From assembly GCF_963678635.1 (NCBI RefSeq), contig NC_087068.1, positions 17,428,027 to 17,492,026 of the forward strand: a stretch of DNA of 64,000 bases, given 5' to 3'. This stretch comes from Symsagittifera roscoffensis (taxonomy: Eukaryota; Xenacoelomorpha; Acoela; Convolutidae). Shown here in pieces: positions 53,901 through 64,000 of this stretch. The position numbers and the translations under genes are program-made. The notes below the pieces were generated by a model that saw nothing but the letters and a program-made list of their open reading frames with translations, was not told the origin of the DNA and made no database searches. The stretch's first letter is position 1, and each line of letters starts with the position of its first letter.

Positions 53901-55940
53901 AATATTGGTGCCACCTTTGGGGCTTTTTTTGCAGCTTTTTGATAGCGTGTGCTTTGACATTCGATCGACTAGTAATAAGTTTACACAGTTGGTGTGTTTT
54001 TGATTCATTAACTGAACCGAAAAAAGTTACTAGTTTCAAACAACAAAACAATCATAAAACTCGATTTCAACTCGAAGTTTTCTAACTCAATAGATCTCGC
54101 AATTTTTTGAAATTCTTAATTTATACATGATGTGGCTTTATGCTTTCTGATTTGTTACATGTAAATGCCTTTGGAATATAACAAACTGAAGGCCTTTACA
54201 TGTAACAAATCAGAAAGCATAAAGTCCCATTTTGTATAAATTAAGAATTTCAAAAAATTGCGTCTATTTGCATTGGCAATTTATTAGCATATGTAGCTGC
54301 TTTATTAATAACTAGTGTTTGACGGTGGTTAAGTGTGCGTGGCTGAGTGGTTTGTGCGTGAGACACAAAATCTTTTGATTGCTGTAGATCGCAGATCAAA
54401 TCCTAGACCTAGCCGAATTTTTTGATTCTTCGAGGTTTATATCTATTTTTTCTTATTGCACTTTCTAGAGCTGCTTTTTGTCGTGTTCAAGCTAGTGTTT
54501 GAGAAATTGGGTCATTTTCTGGTGCTGTCTGCAGTTTTTATCGTAGATGCAAGGGTTCTTGATTTGCTCCTGTTATTCAAGTTAATATCTCTGACGTTGT
54601 ATATTTTCCTTTGTTTTAATTTTTTTTTGCTTAAACGCTCTATTTGGCCTAAATAGTTTTGGCTTATGTTTTATTGAATTAGATGCTTTATTTTGTGTCG
54701 CTTCAGGGCGAAAAAGATTTTTTTATTCATCGATTTTGCGTAAATCATGTTGGAATCAATGAATATTTTGTTTCAAGTGCTCTGTCTCATCTTTCTCAAT
54801 TATTACGATCAAACATCTAAATTAATCAAACAAAGATTTTTTCAGAAGTAAAATTCGTGTGAGTTTTACGAATCCATCAAGTTTGTCTGAGGTTTTTTTG
54901 GCGAACCCTGAAGGTTTCACTTAAAATGCATCCATTGATAAAATGCCTTTTTTTTTAATAAAAAGGGGTTTGAAGAACTCGAAAAAACATTGACCTAAAA
55001 AATTGGCTAAGGTCATGTTAATTTGCGAGGATGTGAGATTCATAATATGCTGGTTGAAGTTTTGATTCCGGAATATAGAAATTTTTTTCCTTTAAAGGCT
55101 TAATAACCCCTTTTTTCCTTAAAGATTTTCAGAGCTACTTTTTTCTGTTTTCTCGCTTGTTTGCGAAGCGCAGATTCACTTCTATGCTAAACTAACAATT
55201 TTTAAAATTATTTGATTGAACATCTGATCAAAGTAATTAATATCACATGCAAATATGCTTATCGCTTCGCCCCAATAGGAAAGAATATGATCGTCAAACT
55301 AAATGGTTATGATTTTGCAGTCATTGTTGTGATGGTTCTATTCACGTTGTCCATCTGCGCCTCATAAACTATTCGAAATTGATCTTTGTGCTACAGACTT
55401 GCTGAAATTAATTTGAGATCTGCAATGGAGCGTTTATTGATATTCTGGTTCAATTTGGCGCTTATCATAAGTAAATACGAAATGAAGGCATGGGTATGTC
55501 CAAATTGGTTTGAGTCGGTGTATCGCAATGCCTCCACACTTTAATTGGATTGATCTAAGCAGCCTCATGTCTTTATATATTTTCATTAGACTTTCGAATT
55601 TAAACTGAAGAAACTAATTTAGAGAATAACACGTTTTGTATCAATTTTTAAAACTAAGTTTGAAACATTGTCTAAGTTAGTCTTTTTTCTCCTAAAGAAG
55701 ATTTTTTGTCATTTGTTCGTTTGCCATGTTTAGAAGATGGACATCACTGGCAAAATGTCTTCCTCTTTTTTCGCCGGCTGTGGAGTGGGCGGTGCCCTGA
55801 CCCCTATTCTCTCTGGCTACCTGTTCGAATCCGCACTCGGACCCATGTATATCATGTATTTTGCATGCTTCTCATGCTTACTCCAATGTGTCATTTTCGC
55901 CAGTGCTTGGACAGTAACCAGATACGCACAGCTGAAGTAG
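44954..55940 (+). CDS. 12-TM major facilitator superfamily transporter, MFSD4-like (seven exons)
   Basis: Exons: 44954-45143, 49941-50099, 50500-50715, 51676-51915, 52253-52480, 53153-53328 and 55734-55940 (TAG at 55938). Every intron is GT-AG and the frame is kept: introns 1-5 are phase 1 and intron 6 is phase 0. The product is about 471 aa, the usual MFS length, with 12 hydrophobic segments (two per exon except one each in exons 3 and 4). A hydrophilic, charged loop between TM6 and TM7 (exon 4) is the typical central loop. The TADTSLLVYMLG and RPF-x-x-ALHAF-x-G-GFL segments are features of MFSD4/NaGLT1-like carriers, which move sugars or related solutes across the plasma membrane; the actual substrate is unknown. 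The start is less sure: ATG 44954 gives a short N-terminus, but TTATTTTAG at 44967-44975 could be a splice acceptor for an unseen upstream exon. Confidence 0.85.
45817..46165 (+). repeat. Dispersed 350-bp repeat, copy 1 (intron 1)
   Basis: Starts with a GATGAACGTA...GTGAATAC block, then ATAGGTCTTGGTGATTTTT, a T-run, TTTCAGGAAAAA, and later AGCGGAATAAAAA and CTTTCAAAAAGCT blocks shared with the other copies. Confidence 0.65.
46345..46400 (+). repeat. SINE-B 5' fragment (intron 1)
   Basis: CTAGCAAGGG...TCGGGTACTAGACTT matches the start of the SINE-B copies at 53545 and 57955. Confidence 0.45.
47262..47480 (+). repeat. Dispersed 350-bp repeat, copy 2 (intron 1)
   Basis: Contains GAGTCATGAACGCAGTGAAT, ATAGGTCTTGGTGATTTTT, TTTCAGGAAA, TTCGAAAATGGA and AGCGAAATAAA blocks in the same order. 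The middle is shortened. Confidence 0.65.
48066..48450 (+). repeat. Dispersed 350-bp repeat, copy 3 (intron 1)
   Basis: Contains GTTAAGAGTGATGAACGTGG, ATAGGTCTTGCTGATTTTT, ACAGGAAAAAGTC, TTCGAAAATGGA, AGCGGAATAAAA and GAGCTTTAAGGCCAT. A tail-only copy lies near 47810-47925. Confidence 0.65.
50973..51172 (+). repeat. tRNA-derived SINE-A, full copy (intron 3)
   Basis: The tRNA-like head has A box TGGCTGAGTGG (50983-50993) and B box GGTTCGAGTCC (51026-51036). Between them a hairpin-like GAGACTCATAATTTC resembles a Met (CAT) anticodon arm. The body ends in GCACAGCTTCGCCTCTGTGT. The head with unrelated body and further partial copies mark it as a SINE and not a functional tRNA gene. Confidence 0.7.
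53545..53830 (+). repeat. tRNA-derived SINE-B copy 1 (intron 6)
   Basis: A 5' block (ACACTTGCAAGAGCAAGTGT, ACTAGACTT) is followed by a tRNA-like segment with A box TAGCCCAGAGG and B box GGCTCGAGTCC (about 53680-53745), then a T-run and ATTGAATTGTCGGA. The same order occurs at 57955-58235. Confidence 0.7.
54098..54262. mobile_element. Foldback (MITE-like) element in intron 6
   Basis: A 165-base inverted repeat runs CGCAATTTTTTGAAATTCTT... to ...AAGAATTTCAAAAAATTGCG, with arms of about 75 bases almost perfectly complementary and a short centre near 54175-54190. TCT flanks both ends, a possible 3-bp target duplication. Confidence 0.8.
54330..54505 (+). repeat. SINE-A, second copy (intron 6)
   Basis: Shares GTGGCTGAGTGG and GTGAGAC in a degraded tRNA head, then GCCGAATTTTT, TTATTGCACTTT, AGAGCTGCTTTTTGTCGTGTT with the copy at 50973. 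The 3' tail is lost. Confidence 0.65.
55010..55195 (+). repeat. SINE-A, decayed third copy (intron 6)
   Basis: A degraded head (GAGGATGTGAGATTCATAAT) is followed by CAGAGCTACTTTTTTCTG and GCGAAGCGCAGATTCACTTC, which match the SINE-A tail. Confidence 0.5.
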
Positions 55941-56604
55941 AAGTATATAACACAGAAAAAGAAGAGAACGCGAAAAAGAAGCAATGAAATTAAATGTTCA
56001 CTTTTCATGAAAGTAACGCCTTATTTTATACTTGAAACGTACTTTTATACTTTTCTATAGTGTATCAATGAGTTTAATTTAAGATAATAAGTAATGGAAT
56101 TTGTAATTATTGTTTTTTGTAATTATTGCAATAGCAAAGAATGATCGGCCCCTGAGACTCTTTCCCGGTCGTTAGCTAATTGAACCAAATTCAAAAGACC
56201 ATTGACCTTCAAAATGTAAAACCCAATTTTTTGAAATTGTCTGTGCCATTTGATCATTTGTTAGAGTTCAACTTGGCAGTGTTGACATTTTTTTTGAGTG
56301 CAATTTTTTCTCTAGCGTTTTTTGGGATTGTTACAAATCGGCTAAATGGACCATTTTGCCATGTGTTCTATATTTCAGCAGTCTTCTCTCCTAGACATGA
56401 AAAAAATACCGATAGAAAAATTTCACATATAAAGTAAAAAAAATGATCAATTTTCAAATTGTTTTTCTTCATTGGAGGTTTCTGTGACCCTTGTAGTGGC
56501 CCAACTCTGACAAATGTCGATAGATCTAGTGTCAATGGGACATTTTTAGGTGGGCTAAGTGAGAAAGGTTTCTCTGTAGCAAATGTTCATGGAAGTGTTA
56601 ATGA

Positions 56605-56870
56605 ACGAAAAGAAGGCACTTAATTAGGTCTTGTTTTTTTTCAAGAGAGTTTGAAAGTTTTTCTAGTTTGATTTTGTAGCAATTTGACTTTTCTTTTTTA
56701 ATTTCAATTCAAATTCATTTCCTAAAAGGAAGGCAATTTACGTCCGAATGTGTAAGTTCAAATGGGCGCAAAAACGTGAATGGCTGTATTTTCTAAAGTG
56801 CACTTCAGTTTAAAGATGTCCCACTGAAACATAAAATTACCCGTTTAGCCAATTTTTTCTTATTCGGTTG
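56605..56870 (+). repeat. Dispersed 350-bp repeat, diverged copy 4
   Basis: Contains AATGAACG, TTAGGTCTTG, a TTTTTTTTC run, CCTAAAAGGAAGGCAATTTA and AAAAACGTGA blocks in family order. Confidence 0.5.
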
Positions 56871-57065
56871 GTTTTTATGAAACAAATAAGAAGCATAAAA
56901 TATCCTTGAATTTGAAAAGTGTTCGAAAAACGATCTGTTTTCCAGTTTCGCTTAGTTGGTTGACTTTTCCAGCTTTATGTAGGCTAAAACACGCTTGCCA
57001 CTAGCCAGCATTATCAAATTTGAACATACGGAAATTATATAAGACAATTGCTGAATCATTGGATA

Positions 57066-57165
57066 GTTTTATTAAGCGTAATGAACGTAGTGAAGCCTCT
57101 TGTATAGGTCTTGCTGATTTTTTTTGTTTTTTTTTGTCAGGAAAAAGTCTGAAAATGTGCATAAA
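57066..57165 (+). repeat. Dispersed 350-bp repeat, copy 5 (5' part)
   Basis: Contains AAGCGTAATGAACGTAGTGA, ATAGGTCTTGCTGATTTTT and GTCAGGAAAAAGTC. Confidence 0.65.
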
Positions 57166-57954
57166 AGTCTCTAATAACTACAGATAGTGATATAGTCTTG
57201 TCAGTAATTGAACAAGTTGCTTTGGAGTAATTTTTGATTGACTAAAAAACCAAAAATGATCTTATGATCTTTCTGGTGGATAATTTTTGGCCCGAATTCA
57301 GCAAAAGAAATTGCACCATATTAATTGTGTTAGAATTTTGAGCAAGAATGGACATCATCTTTTTCCGAAATTAACACAATTTGAGAAGGGTTTTAAAATT
57401 CAATTTTTATTCGTTTTGTCCGGATAATTTAACTAATTACTGTAAAACTAGTCTTTAAGCTGCAGTTGGGGTAATAGTTGCAGTTATGCAATTGGGTCTT
57501 CTTTCAGCTTTTGAAACACGGACGCATTCCGTGTTTGATTTTTATTTAGCCTCCTTTCAAAAAACGTGTTTGTGATTTAGAAAATTTCAATTTATTACTC
57601 AAAGGTTGAGATTTTTAACGCTTAATTGCCAGGATCTGAAATGTTTTTTTTTCTTTGGCAAATAGCTATTTTTTGGCATTGTAGCTTGAGCTTTTTGTGC
57701 CTAGTTCTGTACCGGCATGTTTGCGTAGTATCAAGTGTTTTTCGGGCATGAAGATTTTCCATTGTACTGATCCAATTTCTCTTTTTGAGATAACTTTAAG
57801 AGTAAAATGCCATTCAAACAGTTCGTGAAATTCAGAGCTTTAACATTTATTTTTTTCTTCGAAACTTGAACAATATTTTAGAATCTTCAAATTATTTTTT
57901 TGGTTTGCCTATTTTTTTCCAACCATGTTTTGGCTTTTTTAGTCTTCCAAACGA

Positions 57955-58235
57955 TAATTACACTTGCGAGAGCAAATGTCTTGTAATCGGGAACCTGACT
58001 TTTTCCCGTAAACCACTTTTCTTACTAGAAATTGAACTTGCATTGTTAGTGAGCGTTAACAACTTGAAGGTTTCTTCCAATTTGGCCTGGAGATATCGGG
58101 ATTGCTTTTGCATTGTATGGTCTGGAGTTCGAATCCCGGCAGGACCTTGTTATTTCAGTATTATAAAATGGAAAACTTTTTCCGCTTAAAAATGAATTGT
58201 CGGACTTTCGTATTTCTGCTCAAGTCTTGTAGGCT
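57955..58235 (+). repeat. tRNA-derived SINE-B copy 2
   Basis: Same structure as 53545-53830, with B box AGTTCGAATCCC near 58129-58140 and a matching AATGAATTGTCGGAC 3' block. Confidence 0.7.
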
Positions 58236-60480
58236 TTTGTGCGACATAACAGATTTTTTTGTGCTGTATGCAAGTATGATGGTATTTACAAGTGTTGTTC
58301 ATTGTGTTTTAAGGGGGGCTGGAAGCTTTTTAAGTTTTACGTAGAGTTAATTTTTTTGGCTCATCTGGTGTCTGCTCAAAGATTGTCGACTTTGTTTCCG
58401 CTTCGTAAGTTTTAATCCGTTGCTAAATTAAAGTTCTTATGTATTGCTTATAGTTTTTAATAAATGTATGGGACTGATTAAAATTGAATGTTTTTTTTGT
58501 TCTTTATTTGAGACGCTTTGGAAAATTTATTCACCTGCAAAGTTTTTGGATTTTCTCACAAACTACTCCACCAATTTTAAAAAAGAATATTAATTAAATC
58601 AAAAAGCGCCTATTCCCCTGTGTGCTTGAATAATCCCCTGGTCTGTTTTTACGTTGCCCCACTCTACAGCCTCGGCCTTCTAAAAATCTGTGGGGCGATT
58701 TGACCCATTTTTTCGAGAATTTTTCTTAAAATCTACTTTCCCAAAGCTTAGACTTTGGTCTCCATCGAAATAACGGGATGTGTATCTCTTCTTCAAAATT
58801 GGTTCACTTTTTTATGCAAGATATAATGATTTTCCGGAAATGTCTATGATTTATTTTTGACCGGTTTTTCGAAGCTTTTTGGCTTTTCATGAAAATTACC
58901 TCGTCAATTCTCAGGTTAAGCATTCAGTCGAGAAACCCGATTTTGGGCCAATTTTTTGCTTAAGCGGCCACGGCCTACTTTTTGCAGAAAAACAATATTG
59001 GATTCCTGAAAATTCAATCTAAAAAATTGATTGCGAGAATATTTTCTGTAGAAGCGGGAATCCCTAATTTTTTGGAAGAAACATGTGTTTAAGAAAATTC
59101 CAATATCCCTACTTTTTCACTCCTCTCACTTGTTTTAGTAGAGAAACAACTAAGGTTTTGGGCTAAGTCCAATTTTCGAACTTACGATATTGATCTTGCA
59201 TCAGCGTAACAAATTCAAACATAGCAAACACTTTTGTAGCTACCTTTTACCGAGACATACGAGAAGTTTGGTTAACCTAGTTTTTTGAACGTTTTTTTTT
59301 TCAACTTGTTCCTACGTTTGTGTTGTATCGGATGTGGTGCAAAGCTCCGCTTCGCCTCAGTGTCAAGTGTGAAATCAGTTTAGAGCGATGGAAATGCTCA
59401 AGTAGAATTGACCACGGAAAATGCGCCTCAGCTTTTCAAAACTTGATTTGATTTGCAGAATAAAATTACCCGAATGAACCATTTTATTTCAAACTAATTT
59501 GTTTTTCAGAGAATGTCGAATATTAATTTTATTTTAATTTCAAAAACTACAGGGTTATGATGTTTTTATTTGTCATAACAAAATATAGCAAAATCAGTTA
59601 ATTTTTTGGCTTACGTGACTTTGAGTTAGCATTTTTCGATCTTCTTGTTGGCTCTACCTTTTTCATAAATTCGTTAGCTGAAACAAAGTTTTAAAAACAG
59701 CTGTTTCGATTTTTTCTCTTTGAACTGTTTTTGAACAAAGTTTGCTGTTACGTATCTAGGAATTGTTTCGTTTTTTAAGAACTTATCAGCCTGCATTTAC
59801 TTTGGCGATTTGACCTTGAATTTTTTTATTTTTTTTTTTTCAAGTTCATCGGCTGAACGGTAGGCAAATTGCGCTCTCCTACTATCCTTGCATTTAGCAA
59901 GTGTGTTACAACCAGGTAGTAGACTTTTTGCCGTTTACAACACTGCTCACAGAATGAAACTTAGAACAAATTATGTTTAATGTCATTCACTCGGGTATGC
60001 TATATAGGCAGTACATAATTTTTTTTTGCTGTGTACGCTAAACTTTTTTATTGTGGAATTTTGGCTTACTGGGTGTCGTCTTACACTGTGGACTTATTGA
60101 CCTGACATTTTTTTCTATATAGTTTTTTTGTGGAGTTATTTGCTATTGCTTTGAGAAATGAACTCTCAGTTTTCTCAAAGTTTTAGAATGATCTTCTTCG
60201 TCGCAGATTTCCTTAATCATTCCGTTTTATCAAAAAGTTTTAAATAAACCATTTTTTTGTTTTAATGTTCAGTTACTTTCACAACTTATGCTCAAATTTC
60301 CCATGAAAATGTTTTATCTATACTATATTTAAATGCGAGTGACAGCTATCTCCCATGTTTAAGCATAATAGTTTTCCATGTTTAACGAAAGAATTTTTTC
60401 ATGTTCAAGCTATATCATATATTGCAATGCTTAAGAAAATTTTTCAATTAATTTTCCGCAAGGTCAATAATTTTTCAGTA
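58236..60480. other. AT-rich intergenic DNA
   Basis: No gene recognised. It contains a SINE-A tail near 59335-59370 (AGCTCCGCTTCGCCTCAGTGT) and a SINE-B 5' fragment near 59885-59945. Confidence 0.45.
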
Positions 60481-60639
60481 TTTTTTCGAGGCCAAATTAA
60501 GTCTGTCTGTCTGTATACCTGCTTTTTCATTTAATTTTATTGACTGTCTACCCGTCTCCTAATTTTATAACTTTCAATTTGGTCTCGACTATTCATTTCA
60601 AAATAATACCGCTGTCAAACGGTTGTCGCCAATTCTTTC

Positions 60640-61090
60640 TCTTTATCTGGATTTTATTTTTTTTCCTGTCTTTCTTCTGATCCTTCTTTATCTTTTTTTC
60701 TAATTTTTTTTATCCTTCTTATTCGATCTATTTTTCTATCTTTCTTTTTGAATTTTTTTCTATCTTTTTTCGATCCTTCTTTTTCGATCCTTCTTTTTCG
60801 ATCTTTCTTTTGCAATCTTTTTTCTCTTTTTTCCTATTTTTTTCGATCCTTCTTTTTCGATCTTTTTTTCAATCTTTTTTAAAATCTTTTCTATCTTTCT
60901 TTTTTTAATTTTCTATCTTTTTTTTCGATCCTTCTTTTTCAGTCTTTTTCTATCCTTCTTTTCGATCTTTTTTTCTGTTTTTTTTTTATGTTTTTTTTTC
61001 GATTCTCTTTTTTCTTAAATTTATTCAATCCTTTTTTGATTTCTTTATCAATCCTTCTTTTCGATCTTTTTTCTATTTTTTTTTTTCAAT
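60640..61090. repeat. Pyrimidine-rich low-complexity tract
   Basis: About 450 bases are almost wholly T and C, made from irregular TTTTTCGATCCTTC and TTTTTCTATCTTTC units. This looks like an expanded and degraded simple repeat. Confidence 0.85.
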
Positions 61091-61134
61091 ATCTTTTTGT
61101 TTTTAAATTAAAACTTAAATTTTCAAAAAATTTT

Positions 61135-62230
61135 TTGTAATTTTTGTTTTCAAAATTTGAAATGCCTTACCCTTTAGTTGGGTGCTTTCAGGGTACTCTC
61201 ATGAGTTGCGAATCTTTCGTCCAAATGTGACTGCTCAAATCCTTGTAGTTTTCGAGATTGACGTTTTTTGTGATTTTTCAAAAAATTTTCAGAAAACTGA
61301 ATTTTTCTTCTTAAAAGTTTGAATTTTTAACCCTGTTTTTGGGGGTTATCAGAGTACTCTCAGGGGTTGCGAACCTCGCCTCCAATTACGACTGCTCAAA
61401 TCTTTCTAGTTTTCGAGATATGACGCGTTTTTTGTGATTTTTTGAAAACAAATTTAAAAAAAAAGAATTAATTTTTGTTTTCAAAATTTGAAATCCTTTA
61501 CCCTGTAGTTGTGTACTGTCAGGGTACTCTCAGGAGTTGCGAATCTTGCTTCCAATTTTGACTGCTCAAATCCTTGTTGTTTTCGAGATATGACGTTTTC
61601 GTGATTTTTTCAAAAAGTTTTTAAAAAACCTAAGTTATTATTTTGTCAAGTTTCTAAGTCTTTACCCTGTAGTTCGGTGTTGTCAAGGTACACCCAGGAG
61701 TTGCGAATCTTGCCTTCTAATTTGAATGCTCAAATCCCTGTAGTTTTCAGGTTATGACGTTTTTTGCGATTTTTCAAAAAATTTCAGATAATTTTTTTTC
61801 CAAATTTGAAATTCCCAACCCTGTAATTGGGGGCTATCAGAGTACTTTCAGGGGTTGCGAACCTCGCCTCCAGTTATGACTGCTCAAATTTTCGTAGTTG
61901 TCGAGATATGACGTTTTTTGTGATTTTTTCAAAAAAATTTAAATTGTTTTGTTTTCAAAATTTGAAAAGCCTTACCATGTAGTGTTGATTTGAGGGTACT
62001 CTTAGGGGTTGCGAATCTTGCCGCCTACAAATGTGACTGCTCCACTTCTTGTAGTTATCGAGATATGACTTTTTTTTTGTAATTTTTCGAATAAATTTCA
62101 GAAAAATTAACGAATTTTTTTTCTTAAAAGTTTCAAATTTCCAACCATATAATTGGGTGCTGTCAGAGTACACTAAAAGGCTGCTGATCTGGTTTCCACT
62201 ATATGCAGTTTTTCTTGAGTTGTCAAAAGT
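61135..62230. repeat. Tandem satellite, about 160-bp unit, 6-7 copies
   Basis: GTTGCGAA recurs near 61205, 61366, 61536, 61700, 61854 and 62009, i.e. every 154-170 bases. Each unit has TTGAAA-x-CCTTACCCTG, AGGGTACTCTCAGG, GACTGCTCAAATC, GTTTTCGAGATATGACG and GTGATTTTTTCAAAAA blocks. Units differ by many substitutions, so the array is old. Confidence 0.85.
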
Positions 62231-62811
62231 TCGAATCACCGGTGGTGCGTTACACGCTAGTCTGATTTTGAAAAAATACTGAGAAAGAATATTCAGTTAA
62301 TTTCAGCAAATCGGAACAAAGAATTTTTCCGGTTAACAGCTTGTTTAACACAATCAGTTTCATTTCATTAGCCCTGTCTGAAATTTTAACCCACTGGCAT
62401 ATTTTCAACACTAGTTCGAATTTAAATTTAGCAGGCAAATTTTAAGTTTACCATTGCTAATTTTGCTGTTTTTATGCGCCTTGACAAGGTTAATGCTTAT
62501 GGTATACGTTTTTGTTGTTTGTAGCTGCAAAAATGGTCGTTCAATTCGCTTCTTTACTGCGGTTTATTTTGAGTACTCCACAATCGAAAATTGTGGAGGT
62601 TGATTGATTGTTTCGTCTCGTCCATAAAACAGTAACTGTGGCTTTCCCAGGGTTCGCTAAGAGCCGGAAGGCCCCATTCTCACAGTACTGAGTAAACATT
62701 GTTCTAGGGAGCAGTTTTTGATAAGGAGAACCGAGCAAAACTCCCGTGCCCGCTTTCAGCTGGCAGTTTTTATTTAGTGCGGAGAACCGAGAAAACCTCC
62801 TAATGTACCCG
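62231..62811 (-). other. 3' flank of the decayed LINE
   Basis: No supported gene. It may include the LINE 3' UTR, read on the minus strand. Confidence 0.4.
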
Positions 62812-63540
62812 CTATGTTGGTACGTTAAGCCATTTTCCGACTGCAACGGGGTTGTCAAGCTTAAGAGATGTTGACTTCAATGGACAGTTAAAAGGGTGGT
62901 TTATGTCATGCGGACTAGCGTTACAGTTTGGGCAGTTGTTTTGATGTTTTTTGTTTAATCTCGACAGATAGCTATTTAATTGCGTGCTATAATCACAGCT
63001 GAGTTGAGCAATAGCTGTGCTATATTCACAGCTGAGTTGAGCAAGAGTACGTCGTTTACTTTTGGAAAGGCTGTTTTCGTCCGAAGCAATTTCTGGAGTT
63101 TGAGAGCACATAAGTTTAGAGGGATGTTTGGTAACGTAGTTTTTCACCACATTTGAATGAATTGTTTTAAGAGCGACCTTGTATTGTTCTGGTGTTAGGC
63201 GATCATTTTCATCAACACATTTTTGATGTTGTCATAGTGTTTCGGCAAGTTTTGGTTTTATAAGTTTCAATATCGGGTGTGGTTTGGTTGTGTGGTGGTC
63301 ACATCGTTCTTGTTGATGGCAGCCAGCTAGAAATTCTTTGATTAACGTTTCATTGTGTTTTCCTGCTGGCAGTATTTGAGCTTCACAATGAAGGTGCTCA
63401 ATTGGTAATTTTTGTGCAGCCAGATACAATTCTAAGTGCTGTTTTGTCGAGTTTGAAGGTCTTTCCAGCGAAAATCACTGACAGAAGGTGTCAAGACAGG
63501 AGCTACGTAATTCAGAACCCTTTGGGTATATCGGCTTAGT
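62812..63540 (-). pseudogene. 3' end of a jockey-like non-LTR retrotransposon ORF2, broken
   Basis: The minus strand encodes pieces of the C-terminal region after the RT domain of jockey-type LINEs: VLNYVAPVLTPS, then ALRIVSGC, then LPIEHLHCEAQILP, then RRTLAQL with a C-x2-C...H...C motif (CPNCNASPHDINHPFNC). A frameshift near 63430-63445 and a TGA at 63232-63234 break the frame. The RT catalytic domain is not in this stretch. It is a dead 5'-truncated or decayed copy. Confidence 0.75.
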
Positions 63541-64000
63541 CGCCCTCTATCTGCTTTGTTTGAAATGCAAAAGGTCTTTGCAGTTTCATGCGTGTGTTTT
63601 GGGGAGTTAGTTATTCAACGGCTCAACGGGCGTCTGCTTAAGTTTTAACTGTTAACAAATTAGTTACCTTTTGGTCAGTGTTGTTTCATTGATATTATCT
63701 TCTGCGGCATATTTTGAAAGTTTTTTTTAGATCGAATTGGGACGTTCTTTAAATTAGTCCCGAGAACTTAGTTGCGTCTCATATTTTTTCAGATAGCGTG
63801 CCATGTATATATGTGATATATCGTTGAATAACAATCATGCAACTGGCGGAATATTAGACTTGGTTTTGTCCTTTAGTTTCGAAGTAGATTTTTAATTGAA
63901 CCAGTTTTCTCAACTTTTTTCTCAATGTTTTTTTTGATTGTTTTTTCCTCAAATTGTGCTTTCTCACTTAAACTCTAAAATGTTTCAATCTTAAAATTCA
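63541..64000. other. Unassigned sequence at right edge
   Basis: Nothing recognisable. More upstream LINE sequence could be hidden by decay. Confidence 0.3.

Larger units (their letters stand above)
55941..57954. other. Region downstream of the transporter gene
   Basis: AT-rich 3' flank with no gene recognised. It includes the 3' UTR (no canonical AATAAA seen close to the stop) and two copies of the 350-bp repeat. Confidence 0.45.

Noticed and set aside
62541-62858. A 105-aa minus-strand ORF
   Set aside because: It partly overlaps the end of the LINE pseudogene in another frame, has no similarity to known LINE regions and is likely 3' UTR.
1-64000. CRISPR arrays, bacterial operons, riboswitches
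   Set aside because: The window is eukaryotic. The tandem repeats lack unique equal-length spacers and there are no bacterial gene signals.

Overview
The window comes from an invertebrate animal genome. It has spliced protein-coding exons, AT-rich introns full of short tRNA-headed repeats, a decayed jockey-type LINE, and two very large LTR retrotransposons. I cannot name the species from sequence alone.

Layout. (1) 1-15106, minus strand: the 5' part of a giant Ty3/gypsy-like retrotransposon (element 1). It has a 921-bp LTR (family A), a long leader, gag, PR-RT-RNaseH, and integrase plus a macro-like domain. Two in-frame TAA codons split gag-pol. The start of a second gene (ORF2) runs off the left edge. 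(2) 15107-15834: the right part of a family B LTR (element 0), into which element 1 appears to have inserted. (3) 15835-16941, plus strand: the 3' end of a third element with a family A LTR (element 3), in opposite orientation to element 1's LTR. (4) 17339-40196, minus strand: a complete 22,858-bp element (element 2) with two 885-bp LTRs in which I see no differences by eye. Its genes are gag-pol (2745 aa), a macro-like ORF, ORF2 (835 aa, coiled coil plus an SGNH/GDSL hydrolase domain) and ORF3 (about 2166 aa, no family recognised). (5) 44954-55940, plus strand: a seven-exon host gene for a 12-TM major facilitator transporter of about 471 aa. All its splice junctions keep frame. Its introns carry tRNA-derived SINEs, a foldback element and a dispersed repeat of about 350 bp. 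(6) 56-64 kb: more dispersed repeats, a long pyrimidine-rich tract, a satellite of about 160 bp, and the broken 3' end of a jockey-like LINE.

The most unusual content is the giant retrotransposon family. It is more than twice the usual gypsy length and combines a macro-like domain after integrase, a separate coiled-coil/SGNH hydrolase gene and a very large ORF3. ORF3 lies in the -1 frame of ORF2 and has no early ATG. Both copies also carry several internal copies of the polypurine-tract core GTCCGGGGAG, used in more than one reading frame. Element 2's matching LTRs and long open frames suggest recent activity.
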